A model generated the notes under the pieces. It did no database searches, had not been told where the DNA came from, and was given only the letters and a program-made list of their open reading frames with translations. 64,000 bases of DNA from Argopecten irradians (lineage: Eukaryota > Mollusca > Bivalvia > Pectinida > Pectinidae). The position numbers and the translations under genes are program-made. The DNA lies in NCBI RefSeq assembly GCF_041381155.1, contig NC_091142.1, forward strand, positions 35,947,604-36,011,603. The letters are read 5' to 3'. Shown here one piece after another: positions 45,798-58,177 of the stretch. Every line of letters starts with the position of its first letter. Positions within the stretch are counted from its first letter, which is position 1.

Positions 45798-48222
45798 TCA
45801 GATATATGCATTAGTAATTACTCCAAATATACAACTCTGTATCCTTGAGGACTTAATTCATGGAGAAAGGTTTACCTTATTTTCAGAATAAGTCGTTTTC
45901 CATTTTGAATAATTCTGGACACATACACAGAGTTCTGTTATTTGCATTTGTGTAAAAACTGCTTTGCTAGTTTTACTTTCGTGATTGTTAATGAAATTAT
46001 ACCAGGTTTATGTGATTTTTAGCAAAGATTCGGGAACGTTTTTTCTTTGCTGCAATTTTCTTCACTAGTATTCAATAAAACAATAATGGCAATACTTCCA
46101 GTACCCACGTGTCATTTACGTACCTCCATACATTGAATTTCTCCAAGTGAACTTTTAATTCATATAATTTTCAAGTATAAGAACCTACATACTATGTTAA
46201 ATACTGAAGAAATGAAGTTCAGCAGAATGAAATAAAAAATAAATACAATGTATTTCGAAAAGTTTTAAAATTGATGTCCGACACACAAACTGTCATGTCG
46301 ATGTCTATGTCGACATGGCATACTTTTACAGGTATTCTGTTAGAATACTGTTTATGATCGCTACCAAAAGTATCAATTATATCATGAAGAGAGTCAAACA
46401 AAATATTGACATATGCATTTACCTGTTTCTTTTTTTTTATTTCTTGTGGTCTTAAATCTTTTCATTCACTTCACGTGAAGTCTCTGATTGACATAAAACC
46501 GGAAGTTACTACAACAAAATACACCTTCATTAAACACTCGGGTATTGAACTGTTACAGGTTTGATATAATTCAAATATAGGTTTTGTAGTTTATACAACC
46601 TATTTAACTTATGAAAATTTTCAATATTTGAGATTACCTATAAAATTCAAACACTACTTTGGCGCGTATGAATATATCATACAACGCTACTTTCGGTTTG
46701 GAATCGGTTGCACTACATATCCATCAACGAATATATTGCCAAAGCACGATCAATTGTTTTGGTAAGTTCTTTGTAATAAGCGAAAGTTATATATAGTTAT
46801 TGGAGCCCGTTTTGGAGATATACGATGTAAGATTATGATATATTGTGTTATTAATTGACCGGTATATCACGAAAGCATGAAAACAATATGGCCGCCTCCA
46901 TTACGAAGAACACATGGAAGAACATACACAAACTCCGTCCTTATTACTGCTTTACTATGTTATTCCCCTTCCGGTTGCCCTCCCTGTGGAAGCATATAAT
47001 TCATTTTTGTCAGAAAAAACCATTTCTTATTTATGATAAACATACTGTATTTTTTGTTTACTAGGGTCTGTATTTCTACAGTGCCTTCATTAAAAATAGT
47101 GACTTGTCATACTAAAGCACAATTTTTGCGTTCTGCTAATAATGGGGAAATAATCAACTCAACTGCATAAATATTGTATGAGAATTTTATTGTAAAATGA
47201 TATGTGCTTAAGAAGAAAAACGGAAATTAATGTCTGGCTACTTTCATGTGAACTTTTACATTAGATGGAACCTTAAATAAAGTACATGTTTACATAACTA
47301 TTCTAAGCTTTAAATGCAATTAAAACAAAATTACTTACTGATTCGCTGTCGATCTTTCAAGAGACTTCAAGAACACATGTAAACATTTGTGGTCGTCGAT
47401 ATAACGCCATTCCGGAAGTGAGTGCTCCGAAGAAAATAGCAAATACACAAATTCATATCTAATTGTTTAAAAGAATAGTTTGCATAAAATGTTTTTGTTT
47501 CTTAAGTTAAATAGGAACAAAAACAAAATATTACAGATATATTTCTCATGAGTGCGAAATAAACTAATTGTTTATCACATTATTTTCTGCGTAGTAATAT
47601 TTGTTTGTGGTTTCCGGCAGAAAGTGGTGAAGATGAAACCGAAAGTACTTCAAGCAGAAGTTTACGTCCCAAGAAGTCAACTGTTGAACAGGAGATTTAA
47701 GTGAAGCGTATTTCTGTTTTGTAAATAGGTTGTATTAACTTATGTGATGTTCGTGACGATTGTATGTTCAGTTTGTTGGTAGTCAAGGTTTTTGTTTGGA
47801 CTTTGACAGTATATTTGTTTTCAAATATGGCGACGATGTTTTTCAAGTGTCGTGTACATACTTTGTAATGAATATAGGTAAACAAAGGGGCACATGCACT
47901 CGCATATTATCTGAAAAACACACAATGCCATTTTGTTCGAATTATTCTGACCTGTATCATGAGTTTGGTATTTTTTCGCTTATTTCATTTTTTCAATGCT
48001 ATTTTTGTGGCATATTTTTATCTAGCATTTATCTCATAGACTTAGAATGATGGTGAACAATGCTTCAATACATTGTTTAATATCTATTTGACGATATTTC
48101 AGCCTGCAGCGTATCAGAGTTACCAGGTTTTTGAGATACTAGTCTATTTTTAATGTGATGTCATTGTGTGATTTTCAAAGTTGTTTGTTCTACATTAACC
48201 ATTTTTTTCAATCAAAAATTCA
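45798..48222. other. non-coding right part of the 15.5-kb insertion
   Basis: No supported gene. AT-rich, with short open frames only (for example 47,760-48,050 on the plus strand, with no recognised domain). It may contain the promoter and upstream exons of the minus-strand transposase gene. Confidence 0.5.
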
Positions 48223-49186
48223 GTAAGGCAGGGTTATACTATTTCTGCGTTACTTTATGTCCAGGTTGCTGAGCCTCTTGAGCAAACAATTATTAGAAAT
48301 GATGATATTTGTGGTATACCTATCCCTATGTCTAACATGGTTTCGAAAATATTTCAACACGCGGATGATACCACGTTGACGCTTTCTGATAACAAATCGA
48401 TACCGGAAGTTATCAAAGTTTTAGATACCTACAGTCGATCTTCTGGTGCAAAAGTTAACAAATTAAAGACTGAATTATTATGTATTGGTAATGCTGAAAT
48501 ATCGGGAAATTAATCTAGGGTGTTTCAGATTAAATTGTTAAAAGATGTAATATTAATTCTTGGTGTACATTTGGGTCCTAATAAAATATTATGTAATGAA
48601 CTAAATTGGAACAAAAAGATTGATTCCATTAAGAAGCTATTACAGTTATGGTCATAAAGAAATTTGACGATTCATGGTAGGGCGACAGTTATATCGTTGT
48701 TAATGTTATCTAAATGTTGGTATACGCTTGCAGTAACGAGTATACCGGATGCTATCAAAACTAAACTAAAGAATATGTGTATTGATTTTTTGTGGCGATA
48801 TAAATCACATCTCGTGTCATATAAAACACTATTGGCGATAAACGAATGGGTGATTTGCAGGTCCCTTATATAGATTTAAAGCAAAAATCCTTTAGAATAA
48901 AATTCGTTTTGAGACTAATGTATTATAATGAAAATATGCATACGCTCTGGATTGATACATGTAAATATTTCATATCGGATATACGTGTACTGTAATTATG
49001 ATATTAGGCAATTAGCAACCATTCCCATATTTTATCAAGAAATGCTGTCTGCATGGAAAGAGTGCAGTGATTTTGCAATCCCTTAGTTACGGAAAATGAT
49101 AAACAATTATGTAACAATTTTTTTTATAAATTCAGGATTAATAGAGTTCAAGCATTTCACTTACGAATGTGTTCCAGGATTACTGT
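48223..49186 (+). pseudogene. LINE ORF2 reverse transcriptase, second part
   Basis: Restarts at V-R-Q-G-Y-T-I-S-A-L-L-Y. It contains the catalytic box FQHADDTTLTLSDNKSI, SRSSGAKVNKLKTELLCIG and, past stops, LTIHGRATVISLLMLSKCWY and MCIDFLWRYKSHLVSYKTLL. The order is that of the RT palm, thumb and connection region. The last recognisable piece, INRVQAFHLRMCSRI, ends at 49,186. The 3' end of the LINE is missing. Confidence 0.75.
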
Positions 49187-49298
49187 AATGGACAAAAGTG
49201 TTGCTATTCGTTGGGGAATTTTCCAGGACAAAGATTTGAAGATACAGTTAATTGATTGGAATTTGTATATCATTGAATCCAATAGCACTACAGTAGAG
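49187..49298 (+). CDS. copy B exon 12, truncated at the 5' side
   Basis: 112 bases matching the end of copy A exon 12 (MDKSVAIRWGIF...TTVE), donor GTATGT. The upstream boundary is an abrupt switch to LINE sequence at 49,186/49,187, so it has no acceptor. Confidence 0.8.
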
Positions 49299-49571
49299 GT
49301 ATGTTAAAGGTCTATGTTATCCTTATGTTACCATACATATTAATATCGCATACTAATTAACCCGAGCAATTATTTCAGACGCCTGCGAAAATGTCAAGTG
49401 AGAATGGAATCATGTCCGTTAAATATCATCTGCATATGTTTCGAACAAAAATTTAAAATGAGCCTCGCGTTTCTGACATTATTATATCTATCTAGTAACC
49501 AATTTGAATTTAAAAGTTAAGGCTGCCACATTTAGGTAAATTTCCTTAGAATACTTCTTTCCATGTTTTAG

Positions 49572-50256
49572 TTATCGACATGCCAGAAGCTGCCCCTGTA
49601 CCCACATGTGAAGATGCAGACTTGTGTCGAGGTTTTTTGTCCTGAAGGCTCCATGGGGAGCAGGTGTGGTCCACTCATTGTAACGGAAGATCCTAACGTG
49701 TTTGATAAACACCAACTCTACGAGGTAGACTCTGACTCAGACGACATTAGACACAACACAGAATTGTTCTACGCCTCTAACATTGGGGACAAGCTTGCGT
49801 GGCTTCACGGGTCAGAACTTGACTTCACTGGTAAGTCTTTCCGACCTGGCGGAATTATTCTTGGAATGGGCGACAGAGCAATCACGTGGTATCTTCTGAG
49901 GAACAAGTACAATTTCACCCAGCCATGCGAGGTAAACCCTGATTGTGTAGCGACTGTAGAAACTATCGGGGGATTATCTGCCTTCCAGGGAATCCATCTA
50001 GATGTTGAGATTGTTTACTATATATGCGCCGTCACCACAATAGTTGAGGATGGTATACCGCCTGTACAAACGTGTGGGAACGGGTTTGTAGTTGATATAA
50101 CCCCACCTGCTGTCGGCGATGTCATATTCACATCCGATAATGGCTTCATCACTCAGGCGTCAAGTCTAATAATACATTGGGACGGATTCCAGGATTTCGA
50201 TGGATATAGAACTTTGGGATATCCATCCTCGATAGCAAGGTTTACATATTCCGTCG
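49572..50256 (+). CDS. copy B exon 13
   Basis: 685 nt after GTTTTAG. Encodes LSTCQKLPLYPHVKMQTC, VEVFCPEGSMGSRC and VDITPPAVGDVIF and HWDGFQDFDGYRTLGYP, nearly identical to copy A. Confidence 0.87.
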
Positions 50257-50717
50257 GTAAGTCAAAGGATATTGGCGATATTATGGAATCGTTGTCGGTA
50301 TTTTCCTATGTTTTACCATGCTGGTTACTTTAAACATACATTTTGCCATTAAGAATAGTAATAGGATTGGAACAAATCATTTACCAAACAATTTATCAAA
50401 TGTCCTTTTTGTTAGAAAATAATCGCTTATTCTTCTAAAGAGAACACAAAAATGACATTGATTTAAACATATTTTATTGTATCTTATATAAACAATGGAA
50501 TTGGGCATGATATTTTAATTTTTGATAAATCTTTCCCTTTACATTCTACCGCCTTTTTATTATTGAACACATACAATTTTAGTCATTTACAGTTTTATAC
50601 TGGCCGTAGACGCTACATGATTATATAGCATCAGTATATCTTGTTAGCGTTAAGTAACCATACCATGACAGGAAAGTATTGTTATTTTAAATTATATGAT
50701 AACGTTTGTACCCCTAG

Positions 50718-50834
50718 GAAGTAATCCGTACGCTCAGGATGTTCTACCTGAAACTGACGTCGGTCTCTATCACTCCGCTAGACTCCAAAACCCGACACTT
50801 ACTCCGGGGGTGACGTACTACGTTACAGTTACAG
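50718..50834 (+). CDS. copy B exon 14
   Basis: 117 nt, phase 1 both sides. Encodes GSNPYAQDVLPETDVGLYHS and PGVTYYVTVT. Donor GTAAGT. Confidence 0.85.
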
Positions 50835-51166
50835 GTAAGTAGTCTTGACTCATGTCGGTTCTACAGTCGAAGTATTGATAGATAAGCGAAACTTATGTTT
50901 GTAAATAATTCAGTATCGCGTTGTTTTCAATTCAATAACAAAAACATATTTTTATTTTATTATTTATTCATTTTGTTTTTGTTTTTGTAATATTCCCGTC
51001 GTTGAATTTTGAGATATATATTTTTGTGATGCACTTATTCTTTATAATCGAATCCCTCTTGCGAATGACATGTCAAAATATCATAACTATATCGTACACA
51101 TTATTTTAATACTTTCAATATTCAAACACGCTCACCTATTGTAATGAATTTTCAATTTCATTTAAG

Positions 51167-51477
51167 CATTTGACCACGTTGGCCATCATACCACCGCCGT
51201 GTCGAACGGAGTAATGTTTGATAACACTCCCCCAGTTACCGGCACCATATCGGTCGGGACCTATTTAAAACCCTCAGACATCGTGTCTGAGGAGATCACC
51301 ATCCACTGGACCGGAGTTCGAGATAACGAGAGTGGAATTTCTAAAACTCGTCTGGGTGTAGGATCGTCTAAACATCAGCCTGATGTAATCGACTATCGGG
51401 ATTGTTCTGGAGAATTCGCTTCTTTGTCCGACCTCGAGACACTTCATGATGGCCACAGATACTATGTTATCCTGCTT
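51167..51477 (+). CDS. copy B exon 15
   Basis: 311 nt. Encodes AFDHVGHHTTAVSNGVMF, DNTPPVTGTISVG and HWTGVRDNESGIS. The donor is CTT-GTAAGT; only this donor is possible here and it gives phase 0, which confirms the choice made for copy A. Confidence 0.85.
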
Positions 51478-51653
51478 GTAAGTAACTTGTATTTAAATCT
51501 TTCTGACTGCTTCTGTTGCTTAAACGTACCTAAGAATATTTACATTATTGATTATGTTCTCTTGACTTACTTAGCCATTGTTTAAGCTAGTGATTATTTG
51601 CATTCCTATACATAATATTTGCCCTGATATATACAATCTTATATCCAAGTACA

Positions 51654-53073
51654 TGTGGCGTTTTTAGTGTATAAAGGTTGAGTATAATTGTAGTTTTAAG
51701 TAGTTTTAGTTTGTTAGTCTCTATGACAGGTAGATTAGATCACTAGGATCATTAATTTGGTGTAACAATTAGCATGTCCAATTAGTTTGTAGTTATTGGG
51801 TCAGCAGACCAGCAGGGGTTAAATAGAGATGGCGGTTATGGTCAACGCCAGCTGTAAACCGAGCCATTTGTAGACTAGAAAGGGCTGTGGTCAGTCTGAG
51901 AGCGCTAATGATGTAGTAATGGTGGTGAGAACATTAGGGCACTGTAGTGGAGATGATATGTAAATAAAGGGGTCAGTAATTGTGTATCTATAGAGCCTAA
52001 CTAATGAGCTGTCTGTAGCAAGGGTCGGTCATTGAGCTAAGAATGGATAGGGGATTTCCTTGTCTTAGTTTTGGAGTTATTTATATACTTCTGCTCTCTG
52101 GTGATTCCGACCGCCTATCTTTAGCAGCAGATAGAGATGTGGTGCATGGGACAGTCTTTAATTTGCATATCCAGTATTGTTCTATCTTTAGTTATGGTAT
52201 CTATGTGCTAGGTCTAATTTTGGCCAGGGTCACAAAGAGTTCAGGGGCCATTCTATTTTAGGTATGCATATGTATTCATAGCCATCCTATAAATATATAT
52301 CCTTAGTTTAGATTGTTTAGTTAAGAATAGCATTTTATAAATAAGTATCCTTAGAATAGAGTATCTAGCTAATAATAGTAGTCTAAGAATAGAGATGTAA
52401 ATTAGAGTCGGTAAAAGAGAAGGGGACACTTGGAGTTGGGCAGTTAGGTTGGAGTTAGCCGAGAGGTATAGCTGTATTTCTTTGGAGTTCTTTAGAGTTT
52501 TGACGAGCAGATGGGCAGTTAGGTTCGAGTTAGCCGAGAGGTATAGCTGTATTTCTTTGGAGTTCTATAGAGTTTTGCCGAGCAGTTAGTTGGCAGGTCG
52601 TGGAAAGTGAGTCGAGAGGTATAGCTGTAGTTCTTTGGAGTTTGACGAGCAGTTGGACAGTTAGTTGAGAGTCAGCCGAGAGGTACAGCTGATGTCATTG
52701 GACAGTCAGATGATAGTATTTAGTGATTAGTTTGTAGTGAGTTTAGATAAGTCGGACAGTTGATTAAAAGAATTAGCTTACGTTTATAGTTGTTGCTGTT
52801 GAGTGAAAACCCTGAACTTTTGCTTGATTTGATACAACTTGAATAAATGGAAACATATCTCATAAAAGGACTTTGTTTAATATTTTTCATCGGCGCCTGA
52901 CAACTTGAACTTGAACTTTATTTATACTTTGGTTACACGAAGAGTGAAAACGTAACAACTGGTGTCAGAAGTGGGATACTTCTTCAGATTAAAGCACAGA
53001 GCGCAAAAACGTAACAACTGGTGTCAGAAGTGGGATACTTCTTCAAAACAAAACAAAAAGAGAAAACTCAACA
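51654..53073 (+). repeat. left LTR
   Basis: 1,420 bp, TGTGGCGTTTTTAGTG to AAAACTCAACA. AATAAA near 52,842 is a polyadenylation signal. A 72-codon open frame (52,043-52,261) is shared with the other LTR. Imperfect repeats of about 77 bp with GCCGAGAGGTATAGCTG occur at 52,430-52,700. Two perfect PBS-like words lie inside the LTR at 52,960 and 53,019. Confidence 0.85.
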
Positions 53074-53075
53074 AG

Positions 53076-53095
53076 TGGTGTCCAGAAGTGGGATT
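53076..53095 (+). other. primer binding site, tRNA-Leu type
   Basis: TGGTGTCCAGAAGTGGGATT begins two bases after the LTR end and matches the 3' end of tRNA-Leu with one extra C. The two copies inside the LTR (52,960-52,977 and 53,019-53,036) are perfect TGGTGTCAGAAGTGGGAT. Confidence 0.75.
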
Positions 53096-54583
53096 AAGAC
53101 TTTAACACGTGCCTGTCCTATTTTATGTGAGAAACTGAATTACTGGTGTTGCTGACTGATACAAAATGATGTGTGGACTCCTGAATTATCTCCTATTAAT
53201 TGGACAATTTGTGTCATTAGTGAACAACCAATGCATTGTATGTAGGAAAGATGATAAAAACGATGTACATGACAGTTCTAGAAAAAGTGACTTTACAGAG
53301 AACTTTGTGCTTGTCTCCCTGAATGCTGTCATTAGTAATTCATCTGAACAACAGTGTGATCCTGGAAAATAATAATGTCAACTACAGGACTGTACAAAGC
53401 CCAAACGACTGGAATATATAAGGACTATGGAAGTTTATTCGCTCATTATTAGATGGTTTTGATGGAATTTCAAAAAAGTGATGTGGTACAGAGAAAACTT
53501 AGAAATACTGATGCATTTTCCAGTTCTGGTGTGAGTTTTAATGGGATTTTAAAACGGTGAACGTGGAAATGTTGAGGGAGTATTGTCTAGTTGTACCTTA
53601 TTATAGAGAAATTAATTCGCTTGTTATTTGATAGTTTTGGTGGGATTTCAAAACATGCAGTGAGGTGGTACGGATAAAACTTGGAAATACTGATATATTG
53701 TCCAGTTCTAATGTGAGTTTTAATGGGATTTTAAAACGGTGAACATGTAAATGTTGACTGAGTATTGTCCGGTTGTACCTTATTTTGATGTGATTTCAAA
53801 ATAGAAAATATATCTTGACAGTGTTTGGCATGGACTTTGTTATTGTGTGATTTAGTACATGGTTATAGGTTTGGAATAGAACTACTGGAGAGGTAGTCTA
53901 CTCTAGGCAGGAGATCGCCAATACATGTAGATGTATATAGGTTTTGTGTATATAGAATTTTCTGATGTAGTTATGTGTAGTTTGTTGATGCAAAATTAAA
54001 GATTTTTGAGGTCGTTTTCTTTAACAGGTACGTGGTATCGAGAGATCTAGGTTTTGTTGAACTTTTAGAAAAGGTTAGAAGTTGGAGTTTGAAATTTTGT
54101 CACTGTGGTTTGAAGGACAAGATGAAATCATTTGTTTGTGATTTGTTTATTGGGTTTTAATTGTAACTGGATAATTGATGTCTGTTCCTAAAGGACGCCT
54201 TTAGAAAAAGTCCAGTTGCCTGTAGACTGATGCGTTTTGGGGTTGTTATCAGTGAACCCTATAGACTGTCTTTGCCAATAGGTCCGTCTATCTTAAATAG
54301 CCCAGTGTTTAGAAAGTAACCATTAATTTTGAAGAAACAGATTTCTCCGATTCAAAGACTCAGTGGACACATGAATTGATAAGGGTCTGGTCAGTTTAGG
54401 GTTAATTGTAACGCCATTAGTGACAATGGACATTATCCAAGCAGTTCAGATAGAAATAATGAGTCTTCACTAGATAAATCTGATAACCGTCATGGAAAGA
54501 AAGCCTTTGACGAAACTTTTGACGAACACCAAAATTCAACATATAAGTGACTGTCACGTATGGGAGGTATTTAGTTTTCATAA

Positions 54584-54970
54584 AATTACAGACGGATCAA
54601 CATCTACTTATACAATCCAACCTTTCGAGTTATAGAGCGCGATTTTGGAACTCCAGTACAAGATGAAGTTGACATAACTCCCTATTCACCGGTGTCGGAG
54701 GTCTATTTCTGCACGGCGTTACCAGACCCAACTACACAACAGCCAGCAGTACAACAATCACCGAATACTACTGCTGAAAGTTTGGTCGGTTTTTTAAACG
54801 ACGTCAACGGTCGACTAACTGAAATTGAAAAGAAATCGAAACACAAGGGAGAACGTTTCATGAACAACATCGCCAACTACAAGAACAAATCAAAAGGAGT
54901 GAGAGCACCTCTCTCAACTACCAGAGGGCTCTTGCAGAAAACATTCAACGAGATATTCAAAAGGTGTTAA
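54584..54970 (+). pseudogene. open segment in the LTR element, possible gag remnant
   Basis: About 128 codons are open from the TAA at 54,581 to the TAA-like end at 54,970. It reads YNPTFRVIERDFGTPVQDEV, VSEVYFCTALPDPTTQQ and SLVGFLNDVNGRLTEIEKKS, with a short coiled coil and a basic end. The first Met is at 54,692. No domain is recognised; position suggests a gag leftover or a small accessory protein. Confidence 0.4.
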
Positions 54971-56593
54971 CCGGACTTAAAAAAAAAATAACAGAAACCG
55001 GTCAAAAGTCGTCAATACCTCCGGAATTAATGAAAAGTATTTGGCAGTTGGTGGAGACCACAACTTTACAGCTCTCTGCATCACCGTCGACTAGGGAATG
55101 AATTATCCGATTAAAGATTTGGAGAAGAAAGAAATAATTGTGTGCCGTAGGCTTTAAGTTAAAAGGAAAATGTGTTCAAATTTATTTGAAATCCGTGTTT
55201 CTCGAGGAAAAAATAGTTTTACATAAGAAAGAGAAAGTAGTAATTGTAAGGAAGGTTATGTTCCAAATATACATATGTGTCTGGGAAATAATCTCTGTTC
55301 TAGTAATTGTGTGATTCCAGGAAAGTGTTGGAAAAGTAGTGGTAAATCGCCAAGGATTTATCGTTGAAATAATAGTTACTAAAATGTGTGGTTAGTTTTA
55401 ATATAGTATCAAGTTTATACCTAGTGGAAAATATATTTTCGAAAGTGAAATACCTTAAATATGGTTTTTTTTAAAAAAATCAGTGTCTTCATATTAATAA
55501 GGAGAAAATATAACGTTTTCTGAGTTTTCCTTCAAGCGTTGGATTGTGTTATTCCTGGATGATTCTGGTTAAAGCTGGGATATATGTTTACCGCGAGTTT
55601 ACAGGAAGTGTCAGAAAATCCCGTGAATACATCAATAGTAGTTGATCTGATCAGTGTGTAAAGTTCTGATAAAAATATCTTCATGTGAAGGTGAAGATGT
55701 ATGTGATTATGGATGGAAGAAAAATTATTAAGAAATTCAGTAACCGAAGTCTATTATAAAAGTGTTATACTGATGTGTTTATGTGGCTATATTTGTTTAT
55801 ACAGCAGAGTAAAAGTGGCTATTTTTCTGGAATTCAAATGTTGCCTCATTGGATATATGATTCTCCCGGATTGCCAACGTCTACATCGATCATATTCGTC
55901 TTCGATAACAAAACCTTCTTCTGGAAATTCAACGTCCACTTCATCCTATTCTACAGGGATAACGAAGCCTAAACAATCGTCTTCTACTGGAATTGCAACG
56001 CCGGGACCAAAACTTCAACAAATAAGTCATCATATTCTGCTAAGAGTCAACCTCTAATTCTTCATTTCCTGCTGGGCTGGGATGTCAACATCCAAGTCAT
56101 TGCCTACACGGGTTCAACACCAAACCATCTGACCCTGTTATGACTAAACAAATGGTCCAGAATAAACAACAAAGGAAGCAAAACTCAGCTAATGTCCAAA
56201 CCACAAATAAATCTACAGCCTGGTAAGAACACGTCCAAGAACTGGCTTGCCCACCGAAAATCCGATGTCAGATTTTTATTCGCATAATAAATCGAATTTG
56301 CAGTGATGAACTTGACAATAACAATAAGTGCATGTGTTTTTCATTTTTATTCGGCCATCCAGGATTACGTTGCAGTGATGAAATAAGAATTAAATGGCAG
56401 TAATGAACTTGACAGTTGAAATAAGAGCATGTGTTTTTCATTTTTATTCGGGAATTCAGGATAACGTTACAGTGATGAACTTGACAATATTACCTTAGCT
56501 TGGGATTTATAAGTGTAAACCTTATATCAAATTCTCTGGATTTATAGTTGGTTTTCAAAGAGTTCGCAGGAGCTCAAAGCAGGCAGGAGATAG

Positions 56594-58015
56594 TGTGGCG
56601 TTTTTAGTGTATAAAGGTTGAGTATAATTGTAGTTTTAAGTAGTTTTAGTTTGTTAGTCTCTATGACAGGTAGATTAGATCACTAGGATCATTAATTTGG
56701 TGTAACAATTAGCATGTCCAATTAGTTTGTAGTTATTGGGTCAGCAGACCAGCAGGGGTTAAATAGAGATGGCGGTTATGGTCAACGCCAGCTGTAAACC
56801 GAGCCATTTGTAGACTAGAAAGGGCTGTGGTCAGTCTGAGAGCGCTAATGATGTAGTAATGGTGGTGAGAACATTAGGGCACTGTAGTGGAGATGATATG
56901 TAAATAAAGGGGTCAGTAATTGTGTATCTATAGAGCCTAACTAATGAGCTGTCTGTAGCAAGGGTCGGTCATTGAGCTAAGAATGGATAGGGGATTTCCT
57001 TGTCTTAGTTTTGGAGTTATTTATATACTTCTGCTCTGTGGTGATTCCGACCGCCTATCTTTAGCAGCAGATAGAGATGTGGTGCATGGGACAGTCTTTA
57101 ATTTGCATATCCAGTATTGTTCTATCTTTAGTTATGGTATCTATGTGCTAGGTCTAATTTTGGCCAGGGTCACAAAGAGTTCAGGGGCCATTCTATTTTA
57201 GGTATGCATGTGTATTCATAGCCATCCTATAAATATATATCCTTAGTTTAGATTGTTTAGTTAAGAATAGCATTTTATAAATAAGTATCCTTAGAATAGA
57301 GTATCTAGCTAATAATAGTTGTCTAAGAATAGAGATGTAAATTAGAGTCGGTAAAAGAGAAGGGGACACTTGGAGTTGGGCAGTTAGGTTGGAGTTAGCC
57401 GAGAGGTATAGCTGTATTTCTTTGGAGTTCTTTAGAGTTTTGACGAGCAGTTGGGCAGTTAGGTTGGAGTTAGCCGAGAGGTATAGCTGTATTTCTTCGG
57501 AGTTCTTTAGAGTTTTGCCGAGCAGTTAGTTGGCAGTTCGTGGAAAGTGAGTTGAGAGGTATAGCTGTAGTTCTTTGGAGTTTGACGAGCAGTTGGACAG
57601 TTAGTTGAGAGTCAGCCGAGAGGTACAGCTGATGCCATTGGACAGTCAGATGATAGTATTTAGTGATTAGTTTGTAGTGAGTTTAGATAAGTCGGACAGT
57701 TGATTAAAAGAATTAGCTTACGTTTGATAGTTGTTGCTGTTGAGTGAAAACCCTGAACTTTTGCTTGATTTGATACAACTTGAATAAATGGAAACATATC
57801 TCATAAAAGGACTTTGTTTAATATTTTTCATCGGCGCCTGACAACCTGAACTTGAACTTTATTTATACTTTGGTTACACGAAGAGTGAAAACGTAACAAC
57901 TGGTGTCTGAAGTTGGATACTTCTTCAGATTAAAGCACAGAGCGCAAAAACGTAACAACTGGTGTTGGAAGTGGGATACTTCTTCAAAACAAAACAAAAA
58001 GAGAAAACTTAACAT
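56594..58015 (+). repeat. right LTR
   Basis: 1,422 bp, the partner of 51,654-53,073. It also contains both internal PBS-like words, here mutated (TGGTGTCTGAAGTTGGAT and TGGTGTTGGAAGTGGGAT). It ends AAAACTTAACA followed by the target duplication TACA. Confidence 0.85.
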
Positions 58016-58177
58016 ACACATAGGCTTTGATATGATTATAGGCATACAAAATATCACTTGTTTAAACAGGGTCTAATATTTAAATACATTTTTCACTAAT
58101 ATACGTCTTTATTTTGTTCTCTTATTTTCAAATGAATGACAGTGTTCAATGAGCAAGTTGATATCTGTTTGTTAAAG

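Larger units (their letters stand above)
32736..48222. mobile_element. 15,487-bp insertion inside the LINE RT, with nested elements
   Basis: Left boundary: GTAAG then TGAATTTTC. Right boundary: AAAAATTCA then GTAAG. The 5-bp GTAAG looks like a target-site duplication and the ends form an 8-bp inverted repeat TGAATTTT/AAAATTCA starting TG and ending CA. Removing the insert with one GTAAG restores the LINE reading frame at V-R-Q-G. It contains a transposase/YqaJ gene on the minus strand and at least three other mobile elements. Whether the whole is one transposon with later insertions or a composite is unknown. Confidence 0.6.
30093..49186 (+). mobile_element. Tx1/L1-like LINE, degraded, split by a 15.5-kb insertion
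   Basis: A non-LTR retrotransposon in the plus direction in two parts: 30,093-32,735 and 48,223-49,186. It has a gag-like ORF1 with a zinc knuckle, a partial AP endonuclease and an RT. Part 1 stops in the RT just before the R-Q-G motif and part 2 restarts at R-Q-G in the same frame across a 5-bp duplicated GTAAG. The RT style (Q-G-x-x-I-S-A-L-L, H-A-D-D-T-T-L) fits the L1/Tx1 group. There are many stops and frameshifts, no poly-A tail, and the 3' end is cut exactly where gene copy B begins. Confidence 0.75.
53074..56593 (+). other. internal region of the LTR element
   Basis: Mostly non-coding. It has a tandem duplication of about 185 bp (53,430-53,790, each copy with GAGTTTTAATGGGATTTTAA) and another of about 115 bp (56,289-56,480, each with GCATGTGTTTTTCATTTTTA). 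A 68-codon frame at 53,166-53,372 has a hydrophobic N-terminus but no recognised domain. The tract before the right LTR, GGCAGGAGATAG, could serve as polypurine tract. Confidence 0.6.
51654..58015 (+). mobile_element. LTR element without pol (LARD-like) in intron 15 of copy B
   Basis: Two direct LTRs (51,654-53,073 and 56,594-58,015) flank 3.5 kb of mostly non-coding DNA. TACA at 51,650-51,653 and 58,016-58,019 is a 4-bp target duplication. LTRs begin TG and end CA. A tRNA-Leu-type PBS follows the left LTR. LTRs differ at about 16 sites by my count (around 1 percent), so insertion is fairly recent. No protease, RT or integrase is present, so it must have moved with help from another element. 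Strand is given as the PBS direction. Absent from copy A. Confidence 0.85.

Noticed and set aside
32736..48222. Polinton/Maverick-type giant element
   Set aside because: No DNA polymerase B, packaging ATPase, capsid or cysteine protease is seen; the terminal repeat is only 8 bp and the target duplication 5 bp rather than 6 bp.
52043..52261. 72-codon frame repeated in both LTRs (also 56,983-57,201)
   Set aside because: Its repetition follows from LTR identity. No homology or start context supports a protein.
53166..53372. Small secreted-protein-like frame in the LTR element
   Set aside because: The hydrophobic N-terminus is suggestive, but there is no second copy, no domain, and the region is otherwise non-coding.
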